Shown in pieces: positions 32,396-44,622 of a stretch of DNA of 64,000 bases (position 1 is its first letter; the number at the start of each line of letters is the position of its first letter). Under the pieces are notes generated by a model that saw only the letters and a list, made by a program, of their open reading frames with translations, did no database searches and was not told where the DNA came from. Both the position numbers and the translations under genes were made by a program. Source of the DNA: Leptodontidium sp. MPI-SDFR-AT-0119. Its lineage: Eukaryota; Ascomycota; Leotiomycetes; Helotiales; Leptodontidiaceae. Location: assembly GCA_020726505.1 (NCBI GenBank), contig JAHLEZ010000015.1, positions 1,116,001 through 1,180,000 of the forward strand, read 5' to 3'.

Positions 32396-34423
32396 ATGAA
32401 CGGCCACGCAGTGGAGAGCTTGACTCACCTCACCGACGCTGGCATCGACGCCGCCAACAAGACGGTGCAGGATGAATCGGCTATGAAGGAGCTTGATGCT
32501 TCGAAGGTGACTGTTACGAAGACTTTGAGTCCGAGGGAGATACCGGAGGTTAATTCGAATGAGTTAGTTGGTGTTCTTTGAGTCTTTTGAGTTCTAACTT
32601 CCTTTCCACCTCGGTTATCTTTCATTTTGGAGAACTTGGAATATACCACCCATGGACTTTGTTTTGTATTATATTGTACTTGGGACTTTGAATACAACTG
32701 ACCTCCACTAGAGTATGGGATATGAAAACATGTACAGATCACAGTAAGTCACTCCCTCACCAGACCGTCCAGCTATCCTCAACACTATCAAAACCTCACA
32801 CTAACCCCTCGCAGTGGTAATGGCAACATGGACATCCGACTCTGGCTGGCACGCCCCCGAGATCAAAACCTACGGCCCCCTAACAATGTCCCCCATCGCA
32901 TCCTGCCTACACTACGCAACGCAGTGTTTCGAAGGGCTGAAAGTCTACCGCGGCTACGACGGCAAGCTGCGTCTCTTCCGCCCCGATAAGAACTGTGCGC
33001 GACTACTGATGAGCGCGCAACGAGTCGCTCTACCGCCTTTCGATCCTAAGGAGCTGGAGAAGTTGATTATGGCGTTTTTGAAGGTTGATGGGCCGAGTAT
33101 GTGGCCCTACCTACCTCCTACCTTGAGCTATTTATCTAGTTATCTATTTATTGCAAATGAAGAAAGGAAGGAAGGGAGGAATGGAAATGGAAATGGAAAT
33201 GAAAGGATCCTTGCTGATAGTGTTTAGAATGGCTTCCAAAGAGCCGCCCAGGAACATTCCTCTATATCCGACCAGCTCTCATCGGAAACGGGGCTGAGAT
33301 CGGCGTCACCGCACCGGCGGAAGCACTCCTCTTCATCGTTGCAGTTGCTTGGCCTGACCTCTCTAGTTCTTCTAGACCGGGAACGGCCCCGAAACCGCCG
33401 GGGTTGAAACTGCTTGCTTCGAAGAGCGATGTTAGGGCTTGGCCTGGTGGGTTTGGGTATGCTAAAGTTGGAGCGAATGTAAGTTTAACTCTAGATTGGG
33501 GGTATTGATAGTGGATAGATGAGCTGTGATGAGATGAGATGCTGTTGTGTGCTTTCCTGGGTTATAGAAGGAGTCCTGTGGAGAGTAATTGCTGATTTCG
33601 GTGTGTAGTATGGTCCGGCATTCGTGGCTCATATGGAAGGACGGAAATCGGGATATGATCAGATCTTATGGTTGTTGGGATCTGATTTCCAGGTAAGCCA
33701 TCTTCCCGCAAATCAACCCCAACCCCAACTTCAAGCTCCAGCTCCAGCTCCAAATCCACCTTGTGCTCCTTCAATACAATTCCACTCCGTAACTCTAACA
33801 GACCCCTCCCAGGTCACCGAAGCAGGCGCCAGTAACTTCTTCGTAGTCTGGAAGACCAAAGTAGGTAAACTCCAACTCGTCACCGCACCCCTAGATTCCA
33901 AGATCATTCTCGACGGTATCACGAGACGCAGTGTCGTCGAGCTGGCTAGAGAGAGACTTGTTGAAGGGTCGAAATACCTCACTCCTGGTTTGCAGGCTTT
34001 GGAGGTGGTGGAGAGGACGTATACGATGATTGAGTTGGAGGAGGCCTGGAAAGAGGGGAGGCTTGTTGAGGCTTTTGTTTCGGGTACTGCTGTGAGTTTG
34101 TTCTTCTTCTTTCTTATTGCTCTTGTGATTGGGGGGTGGGGGGTTAGGTTGGAGGTTTTGGTTGAGTTGTGGGAAGTGGTTATTGATATGGGTGCTATAG
34201 TATTTTATCACGCCATGCTCGGCTATCAATTTCAGAGAAAGAGAGTTGGATATCCCGATGGGTAATGGGTCGAGTGGTTATTATGCTGCTTTGGTGAAGA
34301 AGGTATGTGTTTCTTGATTTCTGGTAAAGTGAGCGTGCTAATGGTTTTTGGTTATAGTGGTTGAATGATATCAAGTATGGAAATGAATCTCATGAATGGG
34401 GTGTTGTGATAGATGAAGAGTAG
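32396..34423 (+). CDS. bat1: Branched-chain amino acid aminotransferase (PLP fold type IV)
   Basis: Eight exons: 32396-32562, 32712-32743, 32815-33096, 33228-33478, 33609-33692, 33813-34091, 34201-34302 and 34358-34423, giving 420 aa with phases kept at all seven introns. Motifs: CTDHMVMATW...[77 protein letters not shown] with the PLP Lys at 240, [11 protein letters not shown] and [11 protein letters not shown]. It interconverts Leu, Ile and Val with their 2-oxo acids; BAT enzymes can also transaminate the keto acid that ends the methionine salvage cycle. There is no clear mitochondrial presequence, so a cytosolic form is likely. Eight exons is high for this window, and introns 3-5 contain simple repeats. 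Confidence 0.9.
33181..33203 (+). repeat. GGAAAT short tandem repeat in intron 3 of bat1
   Basis: Three to four copies of a six-base GGAAAT-type unit inside the 131-bp intron 33097-33227, which is more than twice the typical intron length here. Confidence 0.7.
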
Positions 34424-34670
34424 ATTTCATACTTCATAGAAAAGAGCCGTCCAGGTGGTGGTCCCCGCTGGGTAGTCATCATGCATGACTGACAGACAGA
34501 CAGTACTTTGCACTAGCACTCAACAAGGTAGACAAAACCAGGTAGACCAAGTATATAAGCGGAATTTTAACGCCCAGTCCAGCCATACACTCCAATCCAG
34601 TTTGTGAATCTTTCAATTAATATTCATTATTTTTCGTTTTCCTCCTTCAACCCTCTCAGAGCTTCGCTAG

Positions 34671-35680
34671 TCACAGATCAAATATCTTCTTAACCTGCGC
34701 CATCGTATCCTCAAAATCCTTCACCGAGTGACCAATCGTCCTAGGATCATTATAAATCTCGTGATCGTTCCCGCCCACCTCCGTCTTATCGCCAAAGAAG
34801 TGGATGGTTGTGTATTCGACCCCGCCTGGCAATTTCGCCTCCTTCTCTAAATGCTGCAGGCAATACCTCTTATCCCAACCTGTGGGGAAGACATCGAACG
34901 AAATTTGGCCACCAATCGAATACCTAATTCGAGAGAAGGAAGATTAGCATCAGACCATTGTCCAGTACTTTTCCACGTGCCGGATATGTGCCGCCATGAG
35001 ATGGACAGACGTGATATGCAGAGGGATTACTCACGTCAACCCCAAATCCGCAAACTTCTCCCTCAGCACACCCACGAACGTCTCGCGGATCTTATGTTCC
35101 AGATCATAGACCTGATACTCGTCCCTCTCGGTGGTACTAGCATTTCTCCCAATCGGACTGACATTGATCATGCCATTCCTAAACTCCACAAACGTGCCCC
35201 TCTTGATGGGGATATCCAGATCCGCGATGTAGTGCAGGATGAAGTTGACCAACTCCTTGAACCTGGGCTCGCCGAGCCACTTGATGAAGGAGTGTGTTGC
35301 GAGGGGCTGGCCGAGTTTGAAGGCCGTGAGGCCGTTCTCAGAGAAGCAGTAGTCGAAGAGGGAGGTTACGTTTGTATTGGCGGGCTTGCCGAGTTGTTCT
35401 TGTTGTTTTATGAGGTCGGAACCACCGACGAAGCCGATTGCTACTTTCTGTCGGAGGGCGTGGAGGAGGGCAAGCATTTCGGGGGTGGCTTCCTGTGTGT
35501 GGCATAAGAGTTAGATCTATTTGTTGACGTAGATAGATAGATAGTTGTAGTTTTGGGTGGTGGGTGAGGAGGAGGGGGGTTGCGTACCCCGCGTGGATAA
35601 GTGAGCGTTCCATCGACGTCGAAGAGGCAGATTGTGTTACTGATTGGGCGCTCGTTCAGCGCTGGGTATATAGCTGCCAT
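34671..35680 (-). CDS. sec53: Phosphomannomutase (PMM/Sec53)
   Basis: Three exons on the minus strand: 35680-35588, 35492-35035 and 34923-34671, giving 267 aa. Introns are 95 and 111 bp. The HAD nucleophile motif DVDGT is at 21-25. Further family segments are [50 protein letters not shown] and, in the last exon, [21 protein letters not shown] and [18 protein letters not shown]. The enzyme converts mannose-6-phosphate to mannose-1-phosphate in the cytosol for GDP-mannose, which feeds N- and O-glycosylation and GPI anchors. Exon 3 lacks any long open frame of its own and was assembled by splice logic. Confidence 0.95.
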
Positions 35681-36278
35681 GCTGAGGGTATGAGAGAGGA
35701 ATTGGTTGAAGATCTGAAGGAGGGAAATGGAAATAGAAGTTTGGATATGGAGGAGAGCAGAGCAAAGGCGGTCTAGAAACGTGGTGGAGGGGTTGGCCTT
35801 GGAACTAAATAAATGTCATGGCTGCAGGGTACGCGGAAACCCCCCACTACAACCCCTCCTCGGCTTCCACTCCCCTGAACCATACAGTACCATTCAACGC
35901 TCATCCCGGCACCCCCGTACAGTAAGTAACAGCCACAGCTGGGCTTGATTCGTCACATCATATCCCTATTCCATAGACAAAGCTAACAACGAATTAAATT
36001 TGATCGATCCTTTATTTTCTTTAACGATGATATGTTTATTTGCTTTCTCTCTCTCTTTCTTTCTTTATTTCTTTTCGTTTCGTTTCATCCAAGAATTAGA
36101 AAGGAATATAGGAACGTGAGGACAAAAGAAGGCTTCATAAAAATCCAGGCGCTACCCTACAACTCCATCCTTTCTCCCAATGCTGCTCAAATAGCAAAAA
36201 TCTCTCGCAGTCAAGAACAGTAGAATCGTAAACATCCAAACCCACCACTTTACTCTCCACCACTCACTCAAGCACTCC
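35681..36278. other. Intergenic, promoter of sec53 and 3' end of the PhoD-type gene
   Basis: 598 bp. A pyrimidine-rich tract with CT and CTTT units lies at about 36043-36080. No gene was recognised. Confidence 0.5.
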
Positions 36279-39200
36279 TCATCGACCAAACTCCAAGCTA
36301 GGAATGATAACAGGTCCATACTTCGTCGGCGCAGCAAACCCACTATCTCCCTGCACGATGAAATCGACCGCCAAACTCAGCTTCGCAAGACCCGTTTGTC
36401 CATTCTGCGAGTTCGCTGAGTAAGTGGTTCCAGGCACGGCTTCGGGATCGTAGGCTACGAAAGCAGCGTAATTCCTTCTGCCCATGAGTTTCTTCATCTC
36501 GCGCGGGCCGCCATTGGTGTCGGTCTGGAAGATCTCCATCATGTCTTCCTTGGTATCGGAGACTTGGTTGGTGGTCTTTTGCCCGTTGGCGGGGACGTAG
36601 AGCGGTTTGTTGTTGTGTAACATCTTGAGGACGTAGGATGGCGGGGGAGCGGCTACGACTGCGGATGAGATTACTTGGTACATGGTTTTGTGGTCACTGG
36701 GGTGGCTTGGGTCGTGGACGAGACCGGCACCGCAGCAGTTAACGTCTGGATGTTCTATTAGCAGGTACTCTGTTTGAATCATGGGTGGGATTCAGCTTAC
36801 CTCCAGATAAGAATGTCATTCGGACACCCTTCTGGTTCGCAATCCCCTGTAGCGTTCTGATCAAGTATGTCCTTTCGAGATCTTTCGATTCATGTGTCCA
36901 CATATCTCTAAGCTCATCGGCGATATCGATGTCTCCAAAGGTATTCAAAACACCACCCATCAAGCCAGATTTGCCAACTGCTTTCTTCACTGATGTGAAT
37001 CCAGACTGGACTGCATCCCTGCCACCCACAACACCAGCCACGGAACTCGTAACTTTACCGAGCAAGTTATAAGTTCCGGTGACACCCTTCTTTGCGGTAG
37101 AAATAGTGTGAGCGATACTCTCAACTGTATCCAGGCGAGGATAGATAACGGGAACGGAAATCATCCAGATGCAGTGCTGTACACTAGGTGGCAGTGTCGC
37201 GACTTTCGGGAATATACCCTGATAAGTTGGACCTGCGAGAACCTGGCGTTGGTTACGTTCTGAGCGGCAATCTGGCCCTACAACTACCACGGCGGGGCCG
37301 AGATATTTGACAAAGTGCCAGCCGGATCCAGTGATCGTGAAAAGGTCAACATCAGAGTTGACGTTTCTGAGTATCTCGAGGGTTGTGTGGTGTTGGAACA
37401 AAAGATACATCTCAATTCCAACTCTCCCGATGTTCTTGAACATGTTGGAGGATTGCATGTATTCAGGATATGAACCAAAACCGTCGAAACTATGCAATGT
37501 TAGCGTACGTGTTCAATGGTCACAATCTCAACTTACATGTCATGGTCGTCGATTTGAAGGATGTGCGGAATCTGAGCAAATGCCTCTCTTAGATACGGCT
37601 GATCAAAATGACTGGTGTAATAGTGGAAGTATGCGTGTGAAACATCCTCTTCATGCCTCGCCGTCCAAGCCGCACTCTTGCGGTTGTCCTTTCCACTCAT
37701 CGCTAACCATTGCTTCAACAGCGGAATTTCTTTCCACAATCTGTCTCCGTAAATCTGATCACCTAGGCCAAGCTGAACGTGGAAACCACCACACTCGACG
37801 TTCTTTTGCAGGATATCTTTCCACATGAAGCCAATTCCACCGAGTTTGGAACGTTCGTTGACACTGGTGTTCATGGCAAAATCGTTGCCGGAGTGAGCGA
37901 TGAATCTCCAGTTAGTCTCGTGGCGGCCTGCCACTAAGAATTCGTAACGTGTGCACCCCAAATGCGATGTGATCGCGTAGGTCCATTTGTCACTTGGTCC
38001 ATCACCCATCTGCAAATCAAGATCATATCGATAAAATGTCCACCGCTGATGTGTGAAGATTGGACTTGGCTTAAGCTGGCGAGGGTTTGGCGACAAATCA
38101 ACACTCTGGTGGATATGAATAGTCGGTGGTTGGGGAGCATCCGTCACGAGCATTATGGTACCAAGCCACATGCCCCTTTCCATATCCATGTTTACGTATC
38201 GGAGATATGGTCCAAAATACACTCCATTGGTAGGTGCAATCTTGTACATGTCAACACCTGCACTTGGTGGTGGACCAGAGAACCCCGCAGCTGTTGGAGT
38301 TTGAGATGCCATGCTCATAATACTTTCAGCGTAGCCAGGAGTATGCGGTGGGAAGCCAGGAGATCCAAGTGGAGTCTTGCCAAAAGCACTGAATCCTGGA
38401 GAAGCCAGAGGATTTCCATAGGTTGATACAGTGGGAGATAATGGGACAGTATCAGGATGATTAAGAGGGGTTGGACCCTTCGGGAATTCCCACTGTGTAG
38501 CTTGAGTTGGAAGATGGATATAATAGTATTGCCCAGAGTTCTGATCTAGATGCGCAATCCAACCTTCCGGGAGAGGAGGTGGTGAGCTTGGGCCGGCACC
38601 CTGGAAAGGTGACGAATTTGCAAATTGTTGAACCGGAGCTGCTTGTGCAGCAGCGGCATGTTGAGTGTTGGACACTTCCTCTCTCGGATCATTGGCAAAA
38701 GCAGGATGGCCCGGGTGTTGCAGAGCTGGTGATGTAAGTGGGGAAGCGATATTTGGCTTTGGAGCTGTGTTGATTGCAGCAGGCACACTGCCAGTACGGC
38801 CCTTCTCATTTGGGTACGTTTGAGCTGCTCCTGTGCTGCCTGGAGTTACACTTGAATACGCTGGTGGAGGAGAAGGTGACATTTGCATCCGCTGGAAGTC
38901 TTGCTCCAGCGTGTTTGGCTGATTCCCTGAGCTTGGTCTGCCGGGTTGTTGTACCGGAGGCGGGGTATTTGTCACTTGATTTGGACCTTGATAGACAGTG
39001 GGTGGACCATGAGGCTGGTTGTCTGGCGACTCCGTCGGCGTCCAAGGCCTTGGAATGCTCTGATGCTGAACGGGGATAAGACCAGGAGATTGTGGTAGCT
39101 GAGGAACTGGTGGAGGTCCATACTGATTTTGTCTTTGCGCGGCAGCCGCATTCTGTGCCTGGAGACTGCTTAAAGTAGCCGTTCCTGATATTCCTGCCGC

Positions 39201-40004
39201 AGCATATCTTGCTTCAATTCCGCCACCAGCTTGCTCTCCAGGCCCCACAATCGGGGTCTCTGGAGGAGGAGGGGATCCTCTTGTAGCCCTGGTGGTCGAG
39301 GTCGAAGCTGTGGAAGCGAATCGGTTCATTGCGCTGGGAGCGATCAGGTTGGGATTTTCTGATGATGTCCCATTAAGCTCAGCTGCTCCTGGGACCGGCG
39401 GTGGGTAATATTGCTGACGAAATTCGGGATAAGAGGGAGTGGTAGACTGAGACGGACGTGATGCGGCGGCAGCAGGCTTGGGATCTCTCCTGGGCTGCTT
39501 TGCAAACAACCCTTCCTTGTCTGGCAAATCTGGCCCTGGAGATTCTGGCAGAGGTTTTGGAGCTGTGCCTCTTCGTTCTGCGAGGCCTGGGCCTCTTTTG
39601 TCAAGTGGACTTGTATTGAGCCGTGGTGTGCTATCATTCGAAGCTGTCCTTCCCCTACTCTCCGGTCTGCCCTGGCTCCCTGAGCCTTGTCTACCTGAAG
39701 CCGCCTTAGAGTCTTCAGGGTATGGAGCTTTTTGCTTTCGAGACTCGGATGGTCGGGTGTAAATATCGTCGTCGTCGGGGTACGGCAGAGGGCTTGCTGA
39801 ACTCGATGCGCCGGGAGGCAGAGGGAAACTATGTTTGCTGGTCGGGGCTGGATAGTTGACTCGACCTGAAGCAGCTGAGTCTGCTCGAGGTTTGGGGCTG
39901 GTCGGCTTGGATATTCTCAAAGGCTCGACAGTAGGGCTGTCTTCTCCATTCGACGGCCGTGAGAAGAAGAGCTCCTCATCGGGCTTGCCTTGACGGCCGG
40001 CCAT
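36279..40004 (-). CDS. WW-domain protein with PhoD-like metallophosphatase domain
   Basis: Three exons on the minus strand: 40004-37537, 37489-36801 and 36745-36279, giving 1207 aa; an ATG nine codons upstream (40031) is an alternative start. The first 470 residues are disordered and rich in Pro, Ser and Gln. A WW domain has its two signature Trp at 482 and 505 (LPEGWIAHLD...TQWEFP). The C-terminal half is a PhoD-like metallophosphatase: GLGDQIYGD (746-754) and IDDHDIFDGFGSYPE across intron 1 (818-832) supply metal ligands. A second part with SVQHCIWMISVPVIYPR follows. The protein should bind Pro-rich partners through the WW domain; the phosphatase substrate is unknown. Introns are 48 and 55 bp. 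It is divergent from cdc6. Confidence 0.87.
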
Positions 40005-41311
40005 CGTCAGGTACAGATATGAACGATCCAATGAAGATTCAGTGCGTGATGCACGAAGTGTTATTTATAGGACGTTGGATTCGACGGGTAGGCTATTTCT
40101 CTTGAGGCACAGAGATCGCTGCCGGTAAGGCGGGGTCTGTATCAAAATAAGGTCGGGTTTGATGCGACCGCGATAGAGGCCGCTGACGAGGCAGGAATGC
40201 AGATGCAAAAAGGTGATGCAGATGCGGAAAGTTGGGAGATGAGAGGTGAGAGGTGGGAGGTGAAGCAAGATAGGAGAAACGAAACACAGGCAGATGCGAA
40301 CTTTCAATAAGCAAGCAGGCAAGAGCACTGGCTATTTCACGATAGATTGGCACCAGAGCAAACAGACGCCCACGTCAACGCTGGCGGCGATTTCTTGGTG
40401 GTGAGAGCCGGGTGAGACGTGTGTGATTGGCAGGGCTTGAAGGCGCTGGCATCTTGGCCACTCATCACTCGCGAGCATCCCTGCCGGCGGCTAGAAGACC
40501 TTGAAATGTACGAGTCCTGCGCTCGACTTGGGACTTGGACAGAGATGCGTTGCATTGCCGCCGAGCAAGATAGGACAGGATAGGATAGGAGGGGGAGAAG
40601 AAAAGAGAAAGGGAGAGAAGAGGAGCGAGGAAAAGAGAGGACAAGAGGATGTTAACCAGGATATTATGGGACGATAAGCTATCACCATTTACCACCGTGC
40701 ATGTCTTGTGTCTCCTCTCTTCTTTCCCATGTCTCTTCCGCATGGTTTTGGTATGGAATGGCTCATAGCAAGCATCACGTCGCACAGATCAAAAATAACA
40801 CCAAGCGCTTCGGCCCCCAACCCAGCCCAGCCTCCCCCTTTCCCGTCGACTAACACGGGCGAGGTGGGTCACTAAATTGCCTGGGATGGACGAGACAGAT
40901 TTGAATGAGGAGATGGTTGAGGGAGAAAGAAGAGGATGCACGAAGAGCAAAACCAATTGAACCAACGCTGCAAGCACATGATTGCTAAGAATTCTGCAGT
41001 ATAATGTCTAAATCATACCAAGATTATTGCACGGGGTGGATAGTAAATAAAATATCGCTTTCCCCTCCGCCAAATATGGCGGCTGAGTCAGCATCCTCGG
41101 TTGCACTTTTCAGGGGTTCAGCCCGAAACCACTTTAGCTCTCGCTTACACGTCGCGTTCATCGCGTCTCAGTCGCGACTTACATTTCCATAGGTATCTCC
41201 TTCCACCTCTTTCACTTTCCACTTTCCACTTTCCTCCCTAACAACCAAACTTTCTCGACCTCGACCTCGATCCTCTCCAACAAACCACAACAGCAAGAAC
41301 CACCCGATACA
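40005..41311. promoter_or_regulatory. Divergent promoter region of the PhoD-type gene and cdc6
   Basis: 1.3 kb without a gene. It includes a GA-rich purine stretch at about 40590-40640. Near cdc6 there is a TGAGTCA (Gcn4/AP-1-type) site at 41084-41090 and the MCB-like cluster listed separately. Confidence 0.5.
41153..41177 (+). promoter_or_regulatory. MCB-like cluster upstream of cdc6
   Basis: CGCGT occurs at 41153-41157 and 41162-41166, followed by TCGCGA at 41172-41177, about 135-160 bp before the cdc6 start. ACGCG/CGCGT is the core bound by MBF (Swi6-Mbp1 type) factors that drive G1/S genes, including cdc18 in fission yeast. Confidence 0.5.
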
Positions 41312-43308
41312 ATGGCATCTTCTGTACTAGGAAAGAGGACTCGAAGCTCAACGAACTCTGGTAAGTCTCTTCCCTTCATTTCTCGAGCTCCACTAATTGC
41401 AGGTCAGCATCAAAACGCGTCAAAATCTGCCAGCAACCCGAAATCTTCAACGACGAGAACGAGAACCCCTTCGTAACGAAGATCACACATACCGAAACTC
41501 AAGATGGCGAGCCAATGGAGATTGATGAGTCGACACCAGCAAAGCACGGCGCTGCTGGACGACGAATCGCCTTGTCGGGCTCGAAATCGAAGACACATTT
41601 CAATGCCAGCAAAAACGGTCAGTATTCACACTCGAGCAAAAGTGAACTCGACTCACAGGAGGCAGATGACAATTCGAAACGCATCCAAAACCCTACACCT
41701 CAGACTCCTCGACACCGCGACGCACTCTCGAAGGCTGTTCCCATTACCCCTAGACATCGTGTTATGCTTGCTGGAAAGCCATTGACTCCTCGGACTCCAC
41801 GCACGCCAATGACACCTGGTGGATCAATCACAACTGTATACAGTAAGGCACGACAACTGTTTACGCGCAGCACAGAGCCTGGACGACTTGTTGGACGGGA
41901 GGCCGAGAGAGAAGAACTGTCAAGTTTTGTCAAGGAGTGCATCGCCAAGACGTCCGGGGGTTGCACCTATGTCAGCGGGCCACCAGGAACTGGAAAAAGT
42001 GCTATGGTCAATGAGGTCACGGAATCATTCGAATCATCAACCACGGTTAAGAAGGCATACATCAATTGCATGAGTATGAAGACGTCCAAGGACTTGCAAG
42101 GAAATTTACTGGAGAACTTGTGTGAAGGAGTTGAAGTCCTCGAGGGGGATGAAATCAAGACTTTACAGGGAATGTTCGTTCCAAGAAAGAAGTCCAAGAC
42201 AGTCTTTGTTGTTACCCTCGACGAAATCGACCACATCTTGACTCTGGACCTGGAGATTCTATACAAGCTATTCGAGTGGTCCCTTCAGAAATCCTCGCGC
42301 CTTGTTCTGGTCGGGATTGCGAATGCGTTAGATATGACAGATCGATTCCTTCCTCGATTGAAGGCCCGGAACTTGAAGCCACAACTGCTACCATTCCTTC
42401 CTTACAGCGCAGCCCAGATCAAGACAGTAATTGTTACTCGGCTAAAGTCTCTTGTGCCAGCGGATAGCCCAACCCCGGATTATGTTCCTTTCCTCCACCC
42501 AGCAGCTATCGAGCTCTGTTCCCGGAAGGTTTCCAGCCAAAGTGGAGATTTACGCAAAGCTTTCGACATTTGCAGACGAGCCATCGATCTGGTTGAGGCC
42601 GAGACCAAGCAGAAGCATGATCGAGCATTGAGTGAACAGCTGCAACAGGAGTGCCCATCTAGCCCTTCCAAGCGACCACTTGAAGAGAACGCGAACCTCG
42701 CATCTCCAGCCAAACCACAAACCGCCAAATCCGCACCAACAAAGGCTCTGGCTCAGTCATTGGGAGCCTTGACTGTAGAGACTGCACCACGAGCACTCAT
42801 CTCGCATGTCAACAAGATCACGTCCTCCACTTTCGGCAACGGAGCGAACCAGAGACTGAAGGCTTTGAACCTCCAACAAAAAGCAGCTCTATGCGCCTTG
42901 GTAGCAATTGAGAAGCACAAGCGAGAAGCAGCTGCAAACGTCATGGCCACACCTTCCAAGTCGAAGAACGCAGCTCCTACGATCAAAGCTCTATACGGCG
43001 TCTACTGCAAGTTGTGCACGCGCGATTCCATCCTCCACCCTCTCACCAGCACCGAATTCAGAGATGTGATCGGTAGTTTGGAAACCCTCTCCCTGATCAG
43101 CGCCGTTGATGGCAGGAACGGATCTTTTGTAGCATTAAATGCTGGACCTAGAAAAGGCCGCGCTCCTAAGTTCGGAGGCGGAATCGGTGTAGGAGACGAG
43201 AAACGTGTTGGTAGTTGTGTAGGCGAGAAAGAAGTCGCGCAAGCTGTTGAGGGGTTGGGTGCTGGTATCTTGAAGAGTATTTTGCATGGAGAAGGGTTGG
43301 ATTGGTGA
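41312..43308 (+). CDS. cdc6: CDC6/Cdc18, replication origin licensing AAA+ ATPase
   Basis: Two exons, 41312-41360 and 41408-43308, giving 649 aa. The 47-bp intron uses the acceptor TCAG at 41407; the earlier GCAG would shift the frame. The N-terminus (MASSVLGKRTRSS) is disordered and contains several TP dipeptides followed by R/K-rich context, such as LTPRTPRTPMTP, likely CDK sites. The AAA+ core has LVGREAEREEL, Walker A GPPGTGKS (207-214) and Walker B VTLDEIDH (Asp288). Sensor and winged-helix regions follow, ending in HGEGLDW. Cdc6 loads Mcm2-7 with ORC and Cdt1 at origins in G1. Promoter MCB-like sites agree with G1/S expression. Confidence 0.93.
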
Positions 43309-44622
43309 TTTGTCTCATTGTACTTGCAGGGAGTTTGGTTTCTTGCATAGCGCATTTGGTGGTTTCTTGTATGGGAGGAGCACAGCGTGGCATGGCAGGA
43401 TATGGCGTTGGGAAGGATACACTTGTATAGAATAGGATAGGATATGTGTTAGGATTCGTTCGACATGAATGGCTCTCGAGGATAGGAGTAATTCCAATGT
43501 ATAATTTCCGAACATCTTTGGTTCTGTTGATACCTGATTCGTTGGTTGCTTGTGAGATGTTTGACTTGGATAGCGAGATCGTCAGTGAGTGGGTGAAGTG
43601 TGTTTATCTCGAGTATTTACCCAAGGGACCTTCTTGGACACTTCAGCGGTCGGAAAAGTGCAGAGAGGTTGAGTTGATTTGGTGTAAGCTTAGGTGCGAG
43701 TGGAAGGTATGAGGTGCGAGATGCGAGATTTGAGAATGAGCGTGATTGGTAGCAGGATCTAGACGAGGAAATGGAATAGGGATAGGAAAGGGAAGGGAAG
43801 GGGGGCTAAGGATAAGTGGTGTATGTCATCGATCGTTGAAATTGACTTCATGTTTTGTTCATGTGTGATGGCGTGAAGAGCTGAGCAACTGCACCACTCT
43901 TGTCATTGTTGTTGAGAATTGAGAATGAGGGAATTATATCTTGACATAATAGATGAAAGCGATACATCAAACATGGGTGAAGCAATGGTTGTAAGTGGTT
44001 TTTCATCTCAGGCCTTGGAAGGAAGGAAACAGAAAAGCAACAACATGAGAAAATAGAAAGCGCTGTAGGAGAAGCAAAGGGAAGTGGTTCCTTGTCTTGT
44101 GTTCATAGAGAAAGAAGGTAAACCTTACACCCCGTGAAGATAAGTGTAACCTTATAGAGGATGTATACGTGCTGATTGACTGATGATTGATGATTGATGC
44201 GGCTGGTGATATGAATTCTATGGATAGGGGTTGGCTTGTAGAAGGAGAGGAAAGCAGCGATTAATCTAAACCAAGACTAAATTGTATGAGCATTGAAAAG
44301 AAGAGTAGAGAATATCAGGATTTGGGTATCGTTTAAAGGAAAATAGAAATTCGATAGCACTGGACCTGACCGCGAAGAGAATGTTGAAGAATACCTGCTT
44401 TGGCGAGAAAAGTAAACAGACGACTGGCCCAGGCGGGTCTTGTCAGCCGGCCTTATTGTCAACAAATATCTTCGTCGTCGCCTATGCTATTCGATAGCCC
44501 CTCTACAAATCCATCTCGAAATTGAAGAGCGAGGGAGAAATCTGCCTGTTCATGGAAATTGACCTTGCCGTTCCAAGTAATCAGCGTAACGTCGCCTTCC
44601 TCACTCGCCTCCACTTGACAAC
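43309..44622. other. Intergenic, one unexplained open frame near its right end
   Basis: 1.3 kb. No gene was recognised, except that 44459-44650 on the minus strand holds a protein-like frame that partly overlaps the next gene's last exon; see findings. Confidence 0.4.

Noticed and set aside
33562..34229. ORFs opposite and across the bat1 introns
   Set aside because: They combine exon shadows with the Gln/Pro or Glu/Leu reading of simple repeats in the introns.
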